From assembly GCA_030424825.1 (NCBI GenBank), contig JAUHWE010000233.1, positions 1 through 7,162 of the forward strand: a stretch of 7,162 nucleotides of DNA, read 5' to 3'. Positions 1 through 6,798 of the stretch are shown piece by piece. Numbering within the stretch: the first letter of the stretch is position 1; every line of letters starts with the position of its first letter. The notes under the pieces were generated by a model. That model was not told the DNA's origin and searched no databases. It saw only the letters and a program-made list of their open reading frames with translations. Origin of the DNA: Verrucomicrobiia bacterium (GTDB lineage Bacteria > Verrucomicrobiota > Verrucomicrobiia > Opitutales > Opitutaceae). Made by a program: the position numbers and the translations under genes.

Positions 1-2388
1 AACAACGCTCGGCTTGCTCAGTACGCGAAAGCAATCGGTGAAATCGCTGATGCAAAGGACCTGCCCTTTGTCGATCTCTTCTCGGCCACTCAATCGCTCT
101 ATAGAAGTAGTTCTGCTCCCCTTACGATCAACGGCGTTCATCTGAACGAGGAGGGCAATCGACAAGTGGCCGAGGTAATCGCCCAAGAGCTGCTGGACAA
201 GCGAGTTCGAGCGACTGGTTCTCTCGAACCCTTGAGGGAAGCGATCCTCGACAAGAACTGGCATTGGTTCAACCGCTATCGGGCAACAGATGGGAATGAT
301 GTTTGGGGCGGACGGTCCACACTGACCTTCGTTAATGACCAATCTAATGCGGAAGTGCTGCAGCACGAGCTGAAGATGCTCGATGTGATGACCGCCAATC
401 GTGATCGTCATATCTGGGCAGTGGCGAAAGGGGACATCGAGCAATCGGTCGTCGACGACCGCAACGTTCCGAGGCCCATTCCGGTCATTTCGAATGTAGG
501 CGGCGGCAGTAAGAGCTCGAATGCGGAGAAAGAAGGTTCGAAGGAGTACCTTAGCGGTACAGCGGGAATTTCCAAAATGACGATTGCGGATGGCTTTGAA
601 GTGAACCTCTTCGCTGACGAGTCCCGGTTTCCGGAGTTGGTCAATCCAGTTCAGATGCAAGTCGATGGGAAGGGGCGCCTTTGGGCAGCCGCTTGGCAGA
701 CCTATCCCAAATGGGAGCCACTCAAAGAAATGGGTGACCGGATCCTCATTTTTCCGGATGAAGATGGGGATGGCGTAGCCGACAAGGCGATTACTTTCGC
801 CCATGTTCACAATCCCATCGCTTTCGAATTCTGGAATGGAGGGGTTATCGTTGCGAGCCAGCCAGAGATTCTGTTCTTAAGGGACACGGATGGCGACGAT
901 ATCGCTGATGAGCGGATTGTATTGCTGCAAGGTACGGGATCTTCGGATACGCACCATTCGGCCAACAATTTTGTCTATGGTCCGGACGGAGCCATCTATT
1001 GGCAGAGTGGCATCTTTTTGCGCAATGCATTTGAGCACCCATGGGGACCGCCTCTGTCTACTGGTGCCTCAGGCATGTACCGCTTCGATCCTCGTCGATA
1101 TGCAATTAGCTTCCACGCTGAGAATCGTCCCAACTCTCACGGGATCAGTTTTGACTATTGGGGCTATCACTATGCTACGGATGGAACTTCGGGCCGAACT
1201 TACCAGGTGCGACCGGAATCAAACAGCTTCAAGATGCACGAGCTCTTCAAGAAAGAGGTGCGCCCGGTGGCGGCTAACGTAATCATTTCGAGCGAGAATT
1301 TTCCCGAATCGATGCAAGGAAACATTCTTGTCTGTAACACGATTGGCTATCTTGGGCTCAAGCAGTACGATCTGGAACGCAATTCCCGAAGCGGCGAAGT
1401 TTGGGGCGAGCCTGCGACGGACTTGCTTTTCAGTGCAGATAAGAATTTTCGGCCCACGGATGCGGTTTTTGGAGAGGACGGGGCCCTGTACATCGCAGAC
1501 TGGCACAACATTATCATTGGCCATATGCAGCACAATATCCGCGACCCCAATCGCGATCATAAGCATGGGCGGATCTATCGGATGGTATCCACGGAGCGAC
1601 CGCTGCAAGAGCCGGTCGAAATCGCGGGGGCGTCGCTCAAGCAATTGATGAAGAACCTGGAGCATCCCATCGATGGAGTGCGTCATCGCACCAGGGTGGA
1701 ATTGAGTGGTCGGGAAACCGAATCGGTCATCGGGGAGGTGAATCAGTGGCTGGCCCAGTTTGACCCGAAGCGTAGTGAGGATGCCCACCATTTTCTCGAA
1801 GGGCTATGGGTGCATCAGCAGCACAATGTCTTGAATGATGAAATACTGAAGACCGTATTGAACTCGCCTGAGGCACACGCTCGCAATGCGGCGAAAACGG
1901 TAGAGCATCTTTGGTACACGGTGGACACTACCGGTGGTGAAGGGTTGATTGTCGAAAAGGCGCCGAAGAAGGAAAAAGCGCCGCCGGTATCTGGCGTGAT
2001 CGCGGATAGTGCGGAACTCACCGAAGTCCGAATCGGTACCATCGTCGAGAAGATGCAGTTCGACGTGACCCAATTCGCGGTCAAGGCGGGGAAAAAGGTG
2101 AAGCTGACCTTCTTTAATCCGGACTTCATGAACCATAATCTTGTTATGGTTCAACCCGGTGCAGCGGACGAGGTAGGACTGGCGGCCTTAGCCATGGGGG
2201 CTAAGGGTTTTGAAACCGGATACGTGCCTCAAAGCGACAAGATCCTCTTCGCATCCAAGCTTCTGGAAAACAAACAGGAGCAAGTGATTGAGTTTGTGGC
2301 CCCGAGTGAGCCGGGGGACTATCAGTTTGTATGCACCTTTCCAGGACATCACATTATGATGCGTGGCATCATGCAGGTGATAAGATAG
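1..2388 (+). CDS. SGNH hydrolase / PVC-type dehydrogenase propeller / azurin-like cupredoxin fusion, 5' partial
   Basis: The frame is open from base 1, giving 795 codons in the window; the GTG at 166 is internal, not the start. Codons 1-60 are the end of an SGNH/GDSL hydrolase domain, with FVDLF at 23-27 and the block V motif NGVHL, whose His is codon 47. A family-typical stretch (NWHWFNRYR, about codon 83) leads into a PVC-type membrane-bound dehydrogenase propeller, about codons 193-530. This carries two Asp-rich loops (DEDGDGVAD near nt 757, DTDGDDIAD near nt 883) that may bind calcium. A short helical, possibly HEAT-like region (about 540-640) and a K/P/A-rich linker follow. Codons 676-795 form an azurin/plastocyanin-like domain with copper ligands His712, Cys778, His783 and Met787, the last three in [10 protein letters not shown] with azurin's exact spacing. 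No CxxCH heme motif is visible, although relatives usually end in cytochrome c. The protein is probably extracytoplasmic, oxidising an unknown substrate with copper as electron carrier. Domain calls are firm; the reaction is inferred. Confidence 0.88.
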   Translation, partial: NNARLAQYAKAIGEIADAKDLPFVDLFSATQSLYRSSSAPLTINGVHLNEEGNRQVAEVIAQELLDKRVRATGSLEPLREAILDKNWHWFNRYRATDGNDVWGGRSTLTFVNDQSNAEVLQHELKMLDVMTANRDRHIWAVAKGDIEQSVVDDRNVPRPIPVISNVGGGSKSSNAEKEGSKEYLSGTAGISKMTIADGFEVNLFADESRFPELVNPVQMQVDGKGRLWAAAWQTYPKWEPLKEMGDRILIFPDEDGDGVADKAITFAHVHNPIAFEFWNGGVIVASQPEILFLRDTDGDDIADERIVLLQGTGSSDTHHSANNFVYGPDGAIYWQSGIFLRNAFEHPWGPPLSTGASGMYRFDPRRYAISFHAENRPNSHGISFDYWGYHYATDGTSGRTYQVRPESNSFKMHELFKKEVRPVAANVIISSENFPESMQGNILVCNTIGYLGLKQYDLERNSRSGEVWGEPATDLLFSADKNFRPTDAVFGEDGALYIADWHNIIIGHMQHNIRDPNRDHKHGRIYRMVSTERPLQEPVEIAGASLKQLMKNLEHPIDGVRHRTRVELSGRETESVIGEVNQWLAQFDPKRSEDAHHFLEGLWVHQQHNVLNDEILKTVLNSPEAHARNAAKTVEHLWYTVDTTGGEGLIVEKAPKKEKAPPVSGVIADSAELTEVRIGTIVEKMQFDVTQFAVKAGKKVKLTFFNPDFMNHNLVMVQPGAADEVGLAALAMGAKGFETGYVPQSDKILFASKLLENKQEQVIEFVAPSEPGDYQFVCTFPGHHIMMRGIMQVIR

Positions 2389-2699
2389 ATGTGAACTTCA
2401 ATTCAATTGTTCTTAAACATCGCTTTGCTAGTTTTCCCGATGAGACAATTAGGTGCCTCTTCAATGCAAAGGGCTTTGTTGGGAAATCAGTCAAACCAAT
2501 AGCGGTCGACGTGTGATGTTGTAGATCGATTGAATTAGAAATGTCACAATCCTTCGACTAAATGCCTTGAGTCCTGTCGGATGAACCCGAATTGTGAGGA
2601 TCTCGTAATTTGGTAAAAGGCGATCTCCGAGCGCCCACCTGACCTATCCGACAATGGGCGCTCGGAGATCGCCCGCTACCTTAAACGGAAAATAGCTCT
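2389..2699. other. 311-bp intergenic region with no gene
   Basis: This stretch separates the cupredoxin-fusion gene from the PHP gene. No convincing coding frame, tRNA or riboswitch was seen in 2389-2611. The only structure there is a short palindrome, CAAAG-GG-CTTTG at 2466-2477, with no T-tract, so it does not look like a terminator. No promoter with good -35 and -10 boxes could be picked out. The last third holds the inverted repeat described separately at 2612-2680. The gap is long for two genes of one operon, so the PHP gene may have its own promoter here. Confidence 0.6.
2612..2680. repeat. REP-doublet (REPIN-like) inverted repeat
   Basis: The arms GGCGATCTCCGAGCGCCCA (2619-2637) and its exact reverse complement (2655-2673) are separated by a 17-nt spacer. 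A further GGTA/TACC pair (2612-2615 and 2677-2680) lies outside a 3-nt mismatch. Each arm can also fold by itself: on the minus strand GGGCG pairs with CGCCC around a CT/AG inner pair. That minus-strand copy is preceded by GTAG (2679 to 2676), the tetranucleotide found at the foot of many REP elements and recognised by REP-associated tyrosine transposases; the plus-strand copy has GTAA. Two REPs in opposite orientation form a REPIN or BIME. The repeat structure is seen directly; membership in a genome-wide family is inferred and cannot be tested here. Confidence 0.7.
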
Positions 2700-3782
2700 A
2701 TGCGTACAAATCCCCGGTATCTTATCCTCTCTTTTTTTGGAATCCTCTTTTTTACAGGGTGTACTTCGAAACAGTGGTACAAAGGCAATACCCACGTGCA
2801 CACTCTATTGTGCGGCCATGCGGATTCATCGCCCGAAGCCGTTACTGCTTGGTATCACGAGCGTGGCTATAATTTCCTGTGTCTTTCGGAGCATAATCAG
2901 TTTATTGATCCAGCGTCGGTGACGATGCCTGCCAACAAGCGAGACGATTTCATTTTGATTCCTGCTGAGGAGGTTACAGGAGGGAGTATGGCTCATTCGA
3001 CCGCTCTAAACATTGATGGAATTGTGGATCCCCGGTTGGTGCATCCGAGTGGGGCGAATAAGACACAGGTGATCCAGGCGCATGTTCATGGGGCAGAGCA
3101 GCAAAACGGGCACTCGATACTGAATCATCCAAATTTTCACTACAGAAATTCCGCAGAAGATATTCGGCCGGTTGAGGGTTTGCATCTCTTTGAACTTCAC
3201 AATGGGCATCCTGCAGTCAATAACTTCGGAGACCACGAGCATGATTCGGTTGAGGAAATTTGGGACGACCTTTTAACCGACGGGATGCTGATCTATGGGG
3301 TGTCTTCGGACGACGCCCACCATTTTAAGGATCTCGGGCCGGATCGTTCCAATCCAGGTCGCGGATGGGTTATGGTCGAGGCAGACTCGCTGACGCCAGA
3401 TGCGATTTCGGAAGCAATGTATCGGGGTCGCTTTTACGCGACCAGTGGCGTAGTGCTCAGCGTAGCAGATAGGAATGAAAATCGAGTATCCGTGAAAGTG
3501 AATGAGAGCGCGACCGAGCGCGAATTATCGAGCTCATTTGTCGTGGGGCATAAGGTCGCTGAAGGAGAGTCGGGATATTTGATACAGTTGATTGGGGAAA
3601 GGGGAGCGATTTTGGAAGAGGTCCGAGGGACCAAAGCGACGTTCGCGGTGCCGAGCGATTCAGGTTATGTGAGGGCGAAAGTGACCTATACGCGATCAGT
3701 GGAAGATGAATACGAGAACTTCTATGCCTGGATGCAACCGGTATTTACGGATGGACGGAGTCATTTTGATAAAGAATACTAG
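2700..3782 (+). CDS. PHP-domain metallohydrolase, CehA/McbA-like, predicted lipoprotein
   Basis: The 360-residue protein starts with a basic N-terminus, a hydrophobic stretch (residues 7-18) and the lipobox-like FTGC, with the lipidated Cys at 21. Ser23 at the +2 position argues against inner-membrane retention. The PHP metal-binding pattern follows: His32-x-His34, Glu64-His65, Glu90/Glu91, His99, NHP at 142-144, and Asp204-Asp205-x-His207. This order matches PHP hydrolases of the CehA/McbA type, which bind two or three divalent metals and cleave phosphoester or related bonds. The region after about residue 235 is beta-rich and not recognised. The ATG at 2700 is supported by the signal sequence; Shine-Dalgarno complementarity is weak (GGAA about 10 nt upstream). 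It is convergent with the symporter gene. The substrate cannot be read from the sequence; the surface location suggests it acts on extracellular or periplasmic material. Confidence 0.85.
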   Translation: MRTNPRYLILSFFGILFFTGCTSKQWYKGNTHVHTLLCGHADSSPEAVTAWYHERGYNFLCLSEHNQFIDPASVTMPANKRDDFILIPAEEVTGGSMAHSTALNIDGIVDPRLVHPSGANKTQVIQAHVHGAEQQNGHSILNHPNFHYRNSAEDIRPVEGLHLFELHNGHPAVNNFGDHEHDSVEEIWDDLLTDGMLIYGVSSDDAHHFKDLGPDRSNPGRGWVMVEADSLTPDAISEAMYRGRFYATSGVVLSVADRNENRVSVKVNESATERELSSSFVVGHKVAEGESGYLIQLIGERGAILEEVRGTKATFAVPSDSGYVRAKVTYTRSVEDEYENFYAWMQPVFTDGRSHFDKEY

Positions 3783-3860
3783 CGGGGCATCCTGCCTGTT
3801 ATCGTTAGTCGAAACAGGTTGCTGCACTATTATGATCCCCTTGTACGGCACGCCCCTACC
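3783..3860. repeat. REP-like palindromic region in the convergent intergenic gap
   Basis: This segment begins right after the TAG stop of the PHP gene. It contains GGCA-TCC-TGCC (3786-3796), CCTGTT pairing with AACAGG (3795-3800 and 3813-3818), and an outer pair GGGGC/GCCCC (3784-3788 and 3852-3856). Read on the minus strand, its right end is GTAG followed by GGGCGTGCC (3859 downward), the same GTAG-plus-GC-rich-stem layout seen in the repeat at 2612-2680. The element may be a degenerate REP pair of another class. It could also slow transcription from both converging genes, but there is no T-tract for a standard intrinsic terminator on either strand. Evidence is suggestive only. Confidence 0.4.
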
Positions 3861-3883
3861 ATTCTGCTTTATTAGACAGTCTC

Positions 3884-5293
3884 TTAGTCGAGAGATTCCC
3901 GCCGTTTCGCTAGCTCGGATTGAATTTCGAGAACCTTCTGTTCCGTAAGGGAGTATCGAGGAAGTAGAATGAGGCCAACGGTACCGATGGTCAAAAAGAT
4001 CCCGCAGTAGATCAGTCTCAAGTAAGTCCCGGTTTGAGGGGCTTGGATTGCTCCTTCTGTTTGATCAAAGCCGACTGCCACGAGTGCAACACCAACTAAA
4101 GCAACAGCGATCGAGACGCACAGTTTTTGCATCCATGTGATAACGGCTCCATACATTCCTTCGCGCCGCGTCCCGTTGATCCACTCGTCCTCATCGCAAA
4201 TGTCACTCGTCATGGAGTGGAGCATGAGGAAAAAGGTCATATTGGCGACGGCTCCTATGGTGTAGGCAATCAGTTGAAGGTAGGGGTAATTCGGTGAGGT
4301 GAGAAACCACGCTGATAAAGCGTGAAGAAACTGGATTGAAAATGAAAATCTCAATATTCCCTTTTTCCCGACTTTTTGGGAAATCCGGGTTGCGAGAATC
4401 AAAGCGATCGCGACCACGGCAGTTTGGACCATTCCCATGCTGCCAAGTAGAATGGACGATGCTTTCAGGTCTCCAGGGAAGACATACGATACGTTTATGA
4501 AGACGATTATAGAAGTTGAGAATGTCCAACCAGACAGCATCATTACAGTGAGCCCAATGAGCAGTCGAAAGGACTTGTCTTTCAAGGTCGCCAGTAGAGA
4601 TCGAAAAATGGGTAGCTGCTTTTTAGCCGCAGTAGATTGAACAACGGCCCTTTCTCTGATAAAGAGGACAGGAGCAATCCCAAAGAGCATGAAGACTAGT
4701 CCGGTGAGTGGACCGATGAATCGGGCTCCTTCAAGAGAGTTTTCGAACAAGTCCAACTGAGTTCCGGCTAAGAGCCAACCAGCGCAGATGTTTCCCACCA
4801 TGTTGAAGAACATGCGATAAGACATCACGTTGGTTCGCTCGTGGTAGTTGCCTGTCATTTCGTATCCAATCGCGTGATAGGGAACGGTGAATATTGTAAA
4901 TGCGGTGTAGAAGAGAATGAGGGATACGGTGAGTAGGGAAAAATAAGCGGTGCTGCTTAGCCCTACCGGAATTTGCCACATGAGGGCGAAGGTTATCCCG
5001 CCCAGAATAGCGCCGCTAAAAATATAGGGACGGCGACGCCCGTATCGCGAACGAGTCTTGTCGGATACCGCGCCCATAACGGGGTCCAGAAAGGCATCCC
5101 AAACGCGAGTGATACCAATAGCGATACTTACGAGGGCCGGATTGACACCAAGTGCCAAAGTGTAGATCGGCATGACGAGTGCGGCGGGCCCGTGAAACCC
5201 TATCATGTCAGCGGCCGCACCGAAGCCATACGAGAGTTTTTGCCACAGAGTAACTCGGTCTTGAGTGGCGAGAGGAGTATTAGAAGAATCCAT
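3884..5293 (-). CDS. GPH-family (MelB-like) cation:sugar symporter
   Basis: The 469-residue membrane protein has about 12 hydrophobic segments and hallmarks of the glycoside-pentoside-hexuronide:cation symporter family of the MFS. WDAFLDP at residues 65-71 matches MelB's helix II sodium-site motif, with Asp66 and Asp70 in the places of MelB Asp55 and Asp59. It is followed by SDKTRSRYGRRRPYI, YHERTNVMSYR (about 149-159) and the late SDICDEDEW plus NGTRREG (about 362-378). It should sit in the inner membrane and bring in a glycoside or sugar acid with Na+ or H+. The ATG at 5293 is preferred. A GTG at 5320 would add nine residues but would overlap the sulfatase gene by 16 bp; neither start has a strong Shine-Dalgarno. 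The ATG lies 11 bp after the sulfatase stop, so the two genes are presumably one transcript. The substrate is inferred to be sulfated or derived from a sulfated glycan. Confidence 0.9.
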   Translation of the reverse strand: MDSSNTPLATQDRVTLWQKLSYGFGAAADMIGFHGPAALVMPIYTLALGVNPALVSIAIGITRVWDAFLDPVMGAVSDKTRSRYGRRRPYIFSGAILGGITFALMWQIPVGLSSTAYFSLLTVSLILFYTAFTIFTVPYHAIGYEMTGNYHERTNVMSYRMFFNMVGNICAGWLLAGTQLDLFENSLEGARFIGPLTGLVFMLFGIAPVLFIRERAVVQSTAAKKQLPIFRSLLATLKDKSFRLLIGLTVMMLSGWTFSTSIIVFINVSYVFPGDLKASSILLGSMGMVQTAVVAIALILATRISQKVGKKGILRFSFSIQFLHALSAWFLTSPNYPYLQLIAYTIGAVANMTFFLMLHSMTSDICDEDEWINGTRREGMYGAVITWMQKLCVSIAVALVGVALVAVGFDQTEGAIQAPQTGTYLRLIYCGIFLTIGTVGLILLPRYSLTEQKVLEIQSELAKRRESLD

Positions 5294-5304
5294 ACTTATC
5301 TGCT

Positions 5305-6702
5305 TTAGGTCGGATTCCACTCGTCAAAGAATGGCATCGTTCCGGTCTCGTCGACATCATCGGCGTAGCCAAACTGCTCGAGCAACTCGATTCCCGGTAC
5401 GAGGGCGTCATCGTGTTGGGCAAGCTTGTCTGAAAGCGCTTTATCCAGGCTTTCGATGAGGGAGCGGTTCGATTTTTCGTTTACGAGGTTCTCAAGTTGA
5501 AAGGGGTCAATCTCATTGTCGTACAATAGCCAGGGGTCATCTAGATCGCGTACGTAGGTGTATCGAGGGGTGCGAATTCCCCGGTACTCCCGTCCCCCCA
5601 CATCGCGGGCAAACTGTCCAAAAGGGGAGTGACAGGCGAGGAGGGCAGACGTTGCGATATCATTTGGCTTTTCTCCGTGAGAACGGGAGGTGTCTACGAA
5701 ATCGCAAATGTAGTTTGAATAGTCTGTTCCGTCGATACTGTCAGGTATGTCAATTCCACAAATCCCGAGGAGTGTGGGCAAGAGGTCAGGCGTGTTGATA
5801 AAGGAAGTCGGTCTGACGCCATTTGGACCAAAGCGTTTCGGATATCGAATTAGTAGCGGTACGCGAATGGACTCTTCCCAAGGACGCTGCTTGAAGAATT
5901 CGCCCTGGGACAATATCATGTCCCCATGGTCGGACCAGAAAACGAGAATCGTATTCTCCGCCAATCCTTCCTCGTCCAGCGTATCCATGAGCCGCTTGAG
6001 GCAGTCGTCTAGAGCCAGAATGTGGGCATAGTATCCCTTCAGATGTTGTCGAGCGTTAGGGGCGTCCGTTTCGGAAACATTATCTCGTAGGGTAATCGCT
6101 TCCTCGTCGATACGATCCATATACTCCTGAGGCGCCTGGTCGTAGGGGTCGTGGGGAGGCCCCCACGAGAGCGTTAAGAGAAAGGGTTTGTCCCGGCTCT
6201 TCGACTTGAGGTATCCGATGGCGTCGGTTGTCTGGGCGATCGCGTCATAGCCATCCCAGGTCTTCAGCTCGTCACTTGTTCCTTCGTAGTAGTGAGAAGT
6301 ATTGTAATTGTGGGTACATTCCAGAACTTTCCAATATTCGAAGCCGTGCTGTCGCTCGACCGGGATAGGGGAACTGCGGCCATGGGCGTTTACGTGCCAC
6401 TTGCCGATGTATCCCGTCTCGTAGCCGGCGTTGAAGAAGAGTTTGCCCATCGTTTCGGCTTCCGGGTTCAAGGGGACGTCGTTTATGATGACGCCATGGT
6501 GATGTGGGTACTGGCCGGTCAGGAGCGAGGCTCGGGCCGGACAGCAGACGGGAGTGCCGGAAATGGCGTTGACGAAATCCACGCTCTGGCTCGCCAATCG
6601 ATCCATGTGTGGTGTGCGGATGTTTGTCTCGCCTCCAAATCCCGTCGCTTGGCGTCGGAGTTGATCGGCGAATATAATAAGGACGTTCGGTTTCTTGTCC
6701 AT
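5305..6702 (-). CDS. Type I sulfatase (formylglycine-dependent), predicted cytoplasmic
   Basis: The 465-residue protein belongs to the alkaline-phosphatase-like sulfatase family, which hydrolyses sulfate esters. Cys53 in C-C-P-A-R (residues 53-57), within CCPARASLLTG, is the CxPxR cysteine that maturation converts to formylglycine. Other active-site elements are FADQ near the N-terminus (metal ligand Asp13), GKWH (100-103), PPHDP with His184, SDHGD (Asp258, His259) and Lys271 before the conserved WEESIRVP. The second residue of the usual Asp-Asp pair is Gln14, a variant common in this family. The length is normal for a single-domain sulfatase. The ATG at 6702 is chosen because AAAGG lies 9 nt upstream and KKPNVLIIFAD follows at once; a GTG at 6741 would add 13 residues. 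Neither start gives a signal peptide, so the enzyme should act in the cytoplasm, fitting its place directly before the symporter. The exact sulfated substrate is unknown. Confidence 0.93.
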   Translation of the reverse strand: MDKKPNVLIIFADQLRRQATGFGGETNIRTPHMDRLASQSVDFVNAISGTPVCCPARASLLTGQYPHHHGVIINDVPLNPEAETMGKLFFNAGYETGYIGKWHVNAHGRSSPIPVERQHGFEYWKVLECTHNYNTSHYYEGTSDELKTWDGYDAIAQTTDAIGYLKSKSRDKPFLLTLSWGPPHDPYDQAPQEYMDRIDEEAITLRDNVSETDAPNARQHLKGYYAHILALDDCLKRLMDTLDEEGLAENTILVFWSDHGDMILSQGEFFKQRPWEESIRVPLLIRYPKRFGPNGVRPTSFINTPDLLPTLLGICGIDIPDSIDGTDYSNYICDFVDTSRSHGEKPNDIATSALLACHSPFGQFARDVGGREYRGIRTPRYTYVRDLDDPWLLYDNEIDPFQLENLVNEKSNRSLIESLDKALSDKLAQHDDALVPGIELLEQFGYADDVDETGTMPFFDEWNPT

Positions 6703-6711
6703 AGGAGTCTG

Positions 6712-6716
6712 CCTTT
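6712..6716 (-). promoter_or_regulatory. Shine-Dalgarno of the sulfatase gene
   Basis: On the minus strand AAAGG lies 9 nt before the ATG at 6702. It supports this ATG over the in-frame GTG at 6741, and the conserved sulfatase N-terminus starts right after it. Confidence 0.55.
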
Positions 6717-6770
6717 GTGAGATTGTTGAGGAAAGCGTCACGAGATAGATGCGGTAACGCTAGATGAATT

Positions 6771-6784
6771 AACTTGGACAAGTT
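6771..6784. promoter_or_regulatory. Operator-like palindrome upstream of the sulfatase gene
   Basis: AACTTGGACAAGTT has perfect 6-bp arms around a GA centre. It sits 14 bp after the stop of the LacI-family gene and about 70 bp before the sulfatase start, where a regulator of the sulfatase-symporter pair could bind. It lacks the central CG typical of LacI-family operators, and no second copy was seen in a non-coding part of the window. The assignment rests on symmetry and position only. No clear -35/-10 pair was found in the 96-bp gap. Confidence 0.3.
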
Positions 6785-6798
6785 GAAACTGCATTCGC

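Noticed and set aside
757..915. Asp-rich loops as EF-hand or dockerin domains
   Set aside because: Only the short DxDxDG-type loops are present, without the paired helices. They fit calcium-binding loops within the propeller rather than a separate domain.
1219..1791. 190-codon open frame on the minus strand
   Set aside because: It is antisense to the propeller and helical region of the fusion gene, whose plus-strand frame has clear family motifs. The antisense translation shows no recognisable domain.
2331..2516. 61-codon plus-strand frame overlapping the end of the fusion gene
   Set aside because: It starts inside the copper-site codons in another frame, has no ribosome binding site and its translation resembles nothing known.
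2612..2680. Inverted repeat as an intrinsic terminator for the fusion gene
   Set aside because: No T-tract follows on the plus strand. The four Ts following it on the minus strand would serve no minus-strand gene, as none lies there. It is also over 220 bp past the stop codon.
3795..3818. CCTGTT/AACAGG hairpin as a bidirectional terminator
   Set aside because: The 6-bp stem has a 12-nt loop and no flanking T-run on either strand, too weak to call a terminator.
6272..6781. 169-codon open frame on the minus strand
   Set aside because: It is out of frame with the sulfatase on the same strand and overlaps its N-terminal half, including the CxPxR motif. Its Arg/Pro/His-rich translation is typical of a frame shadow.
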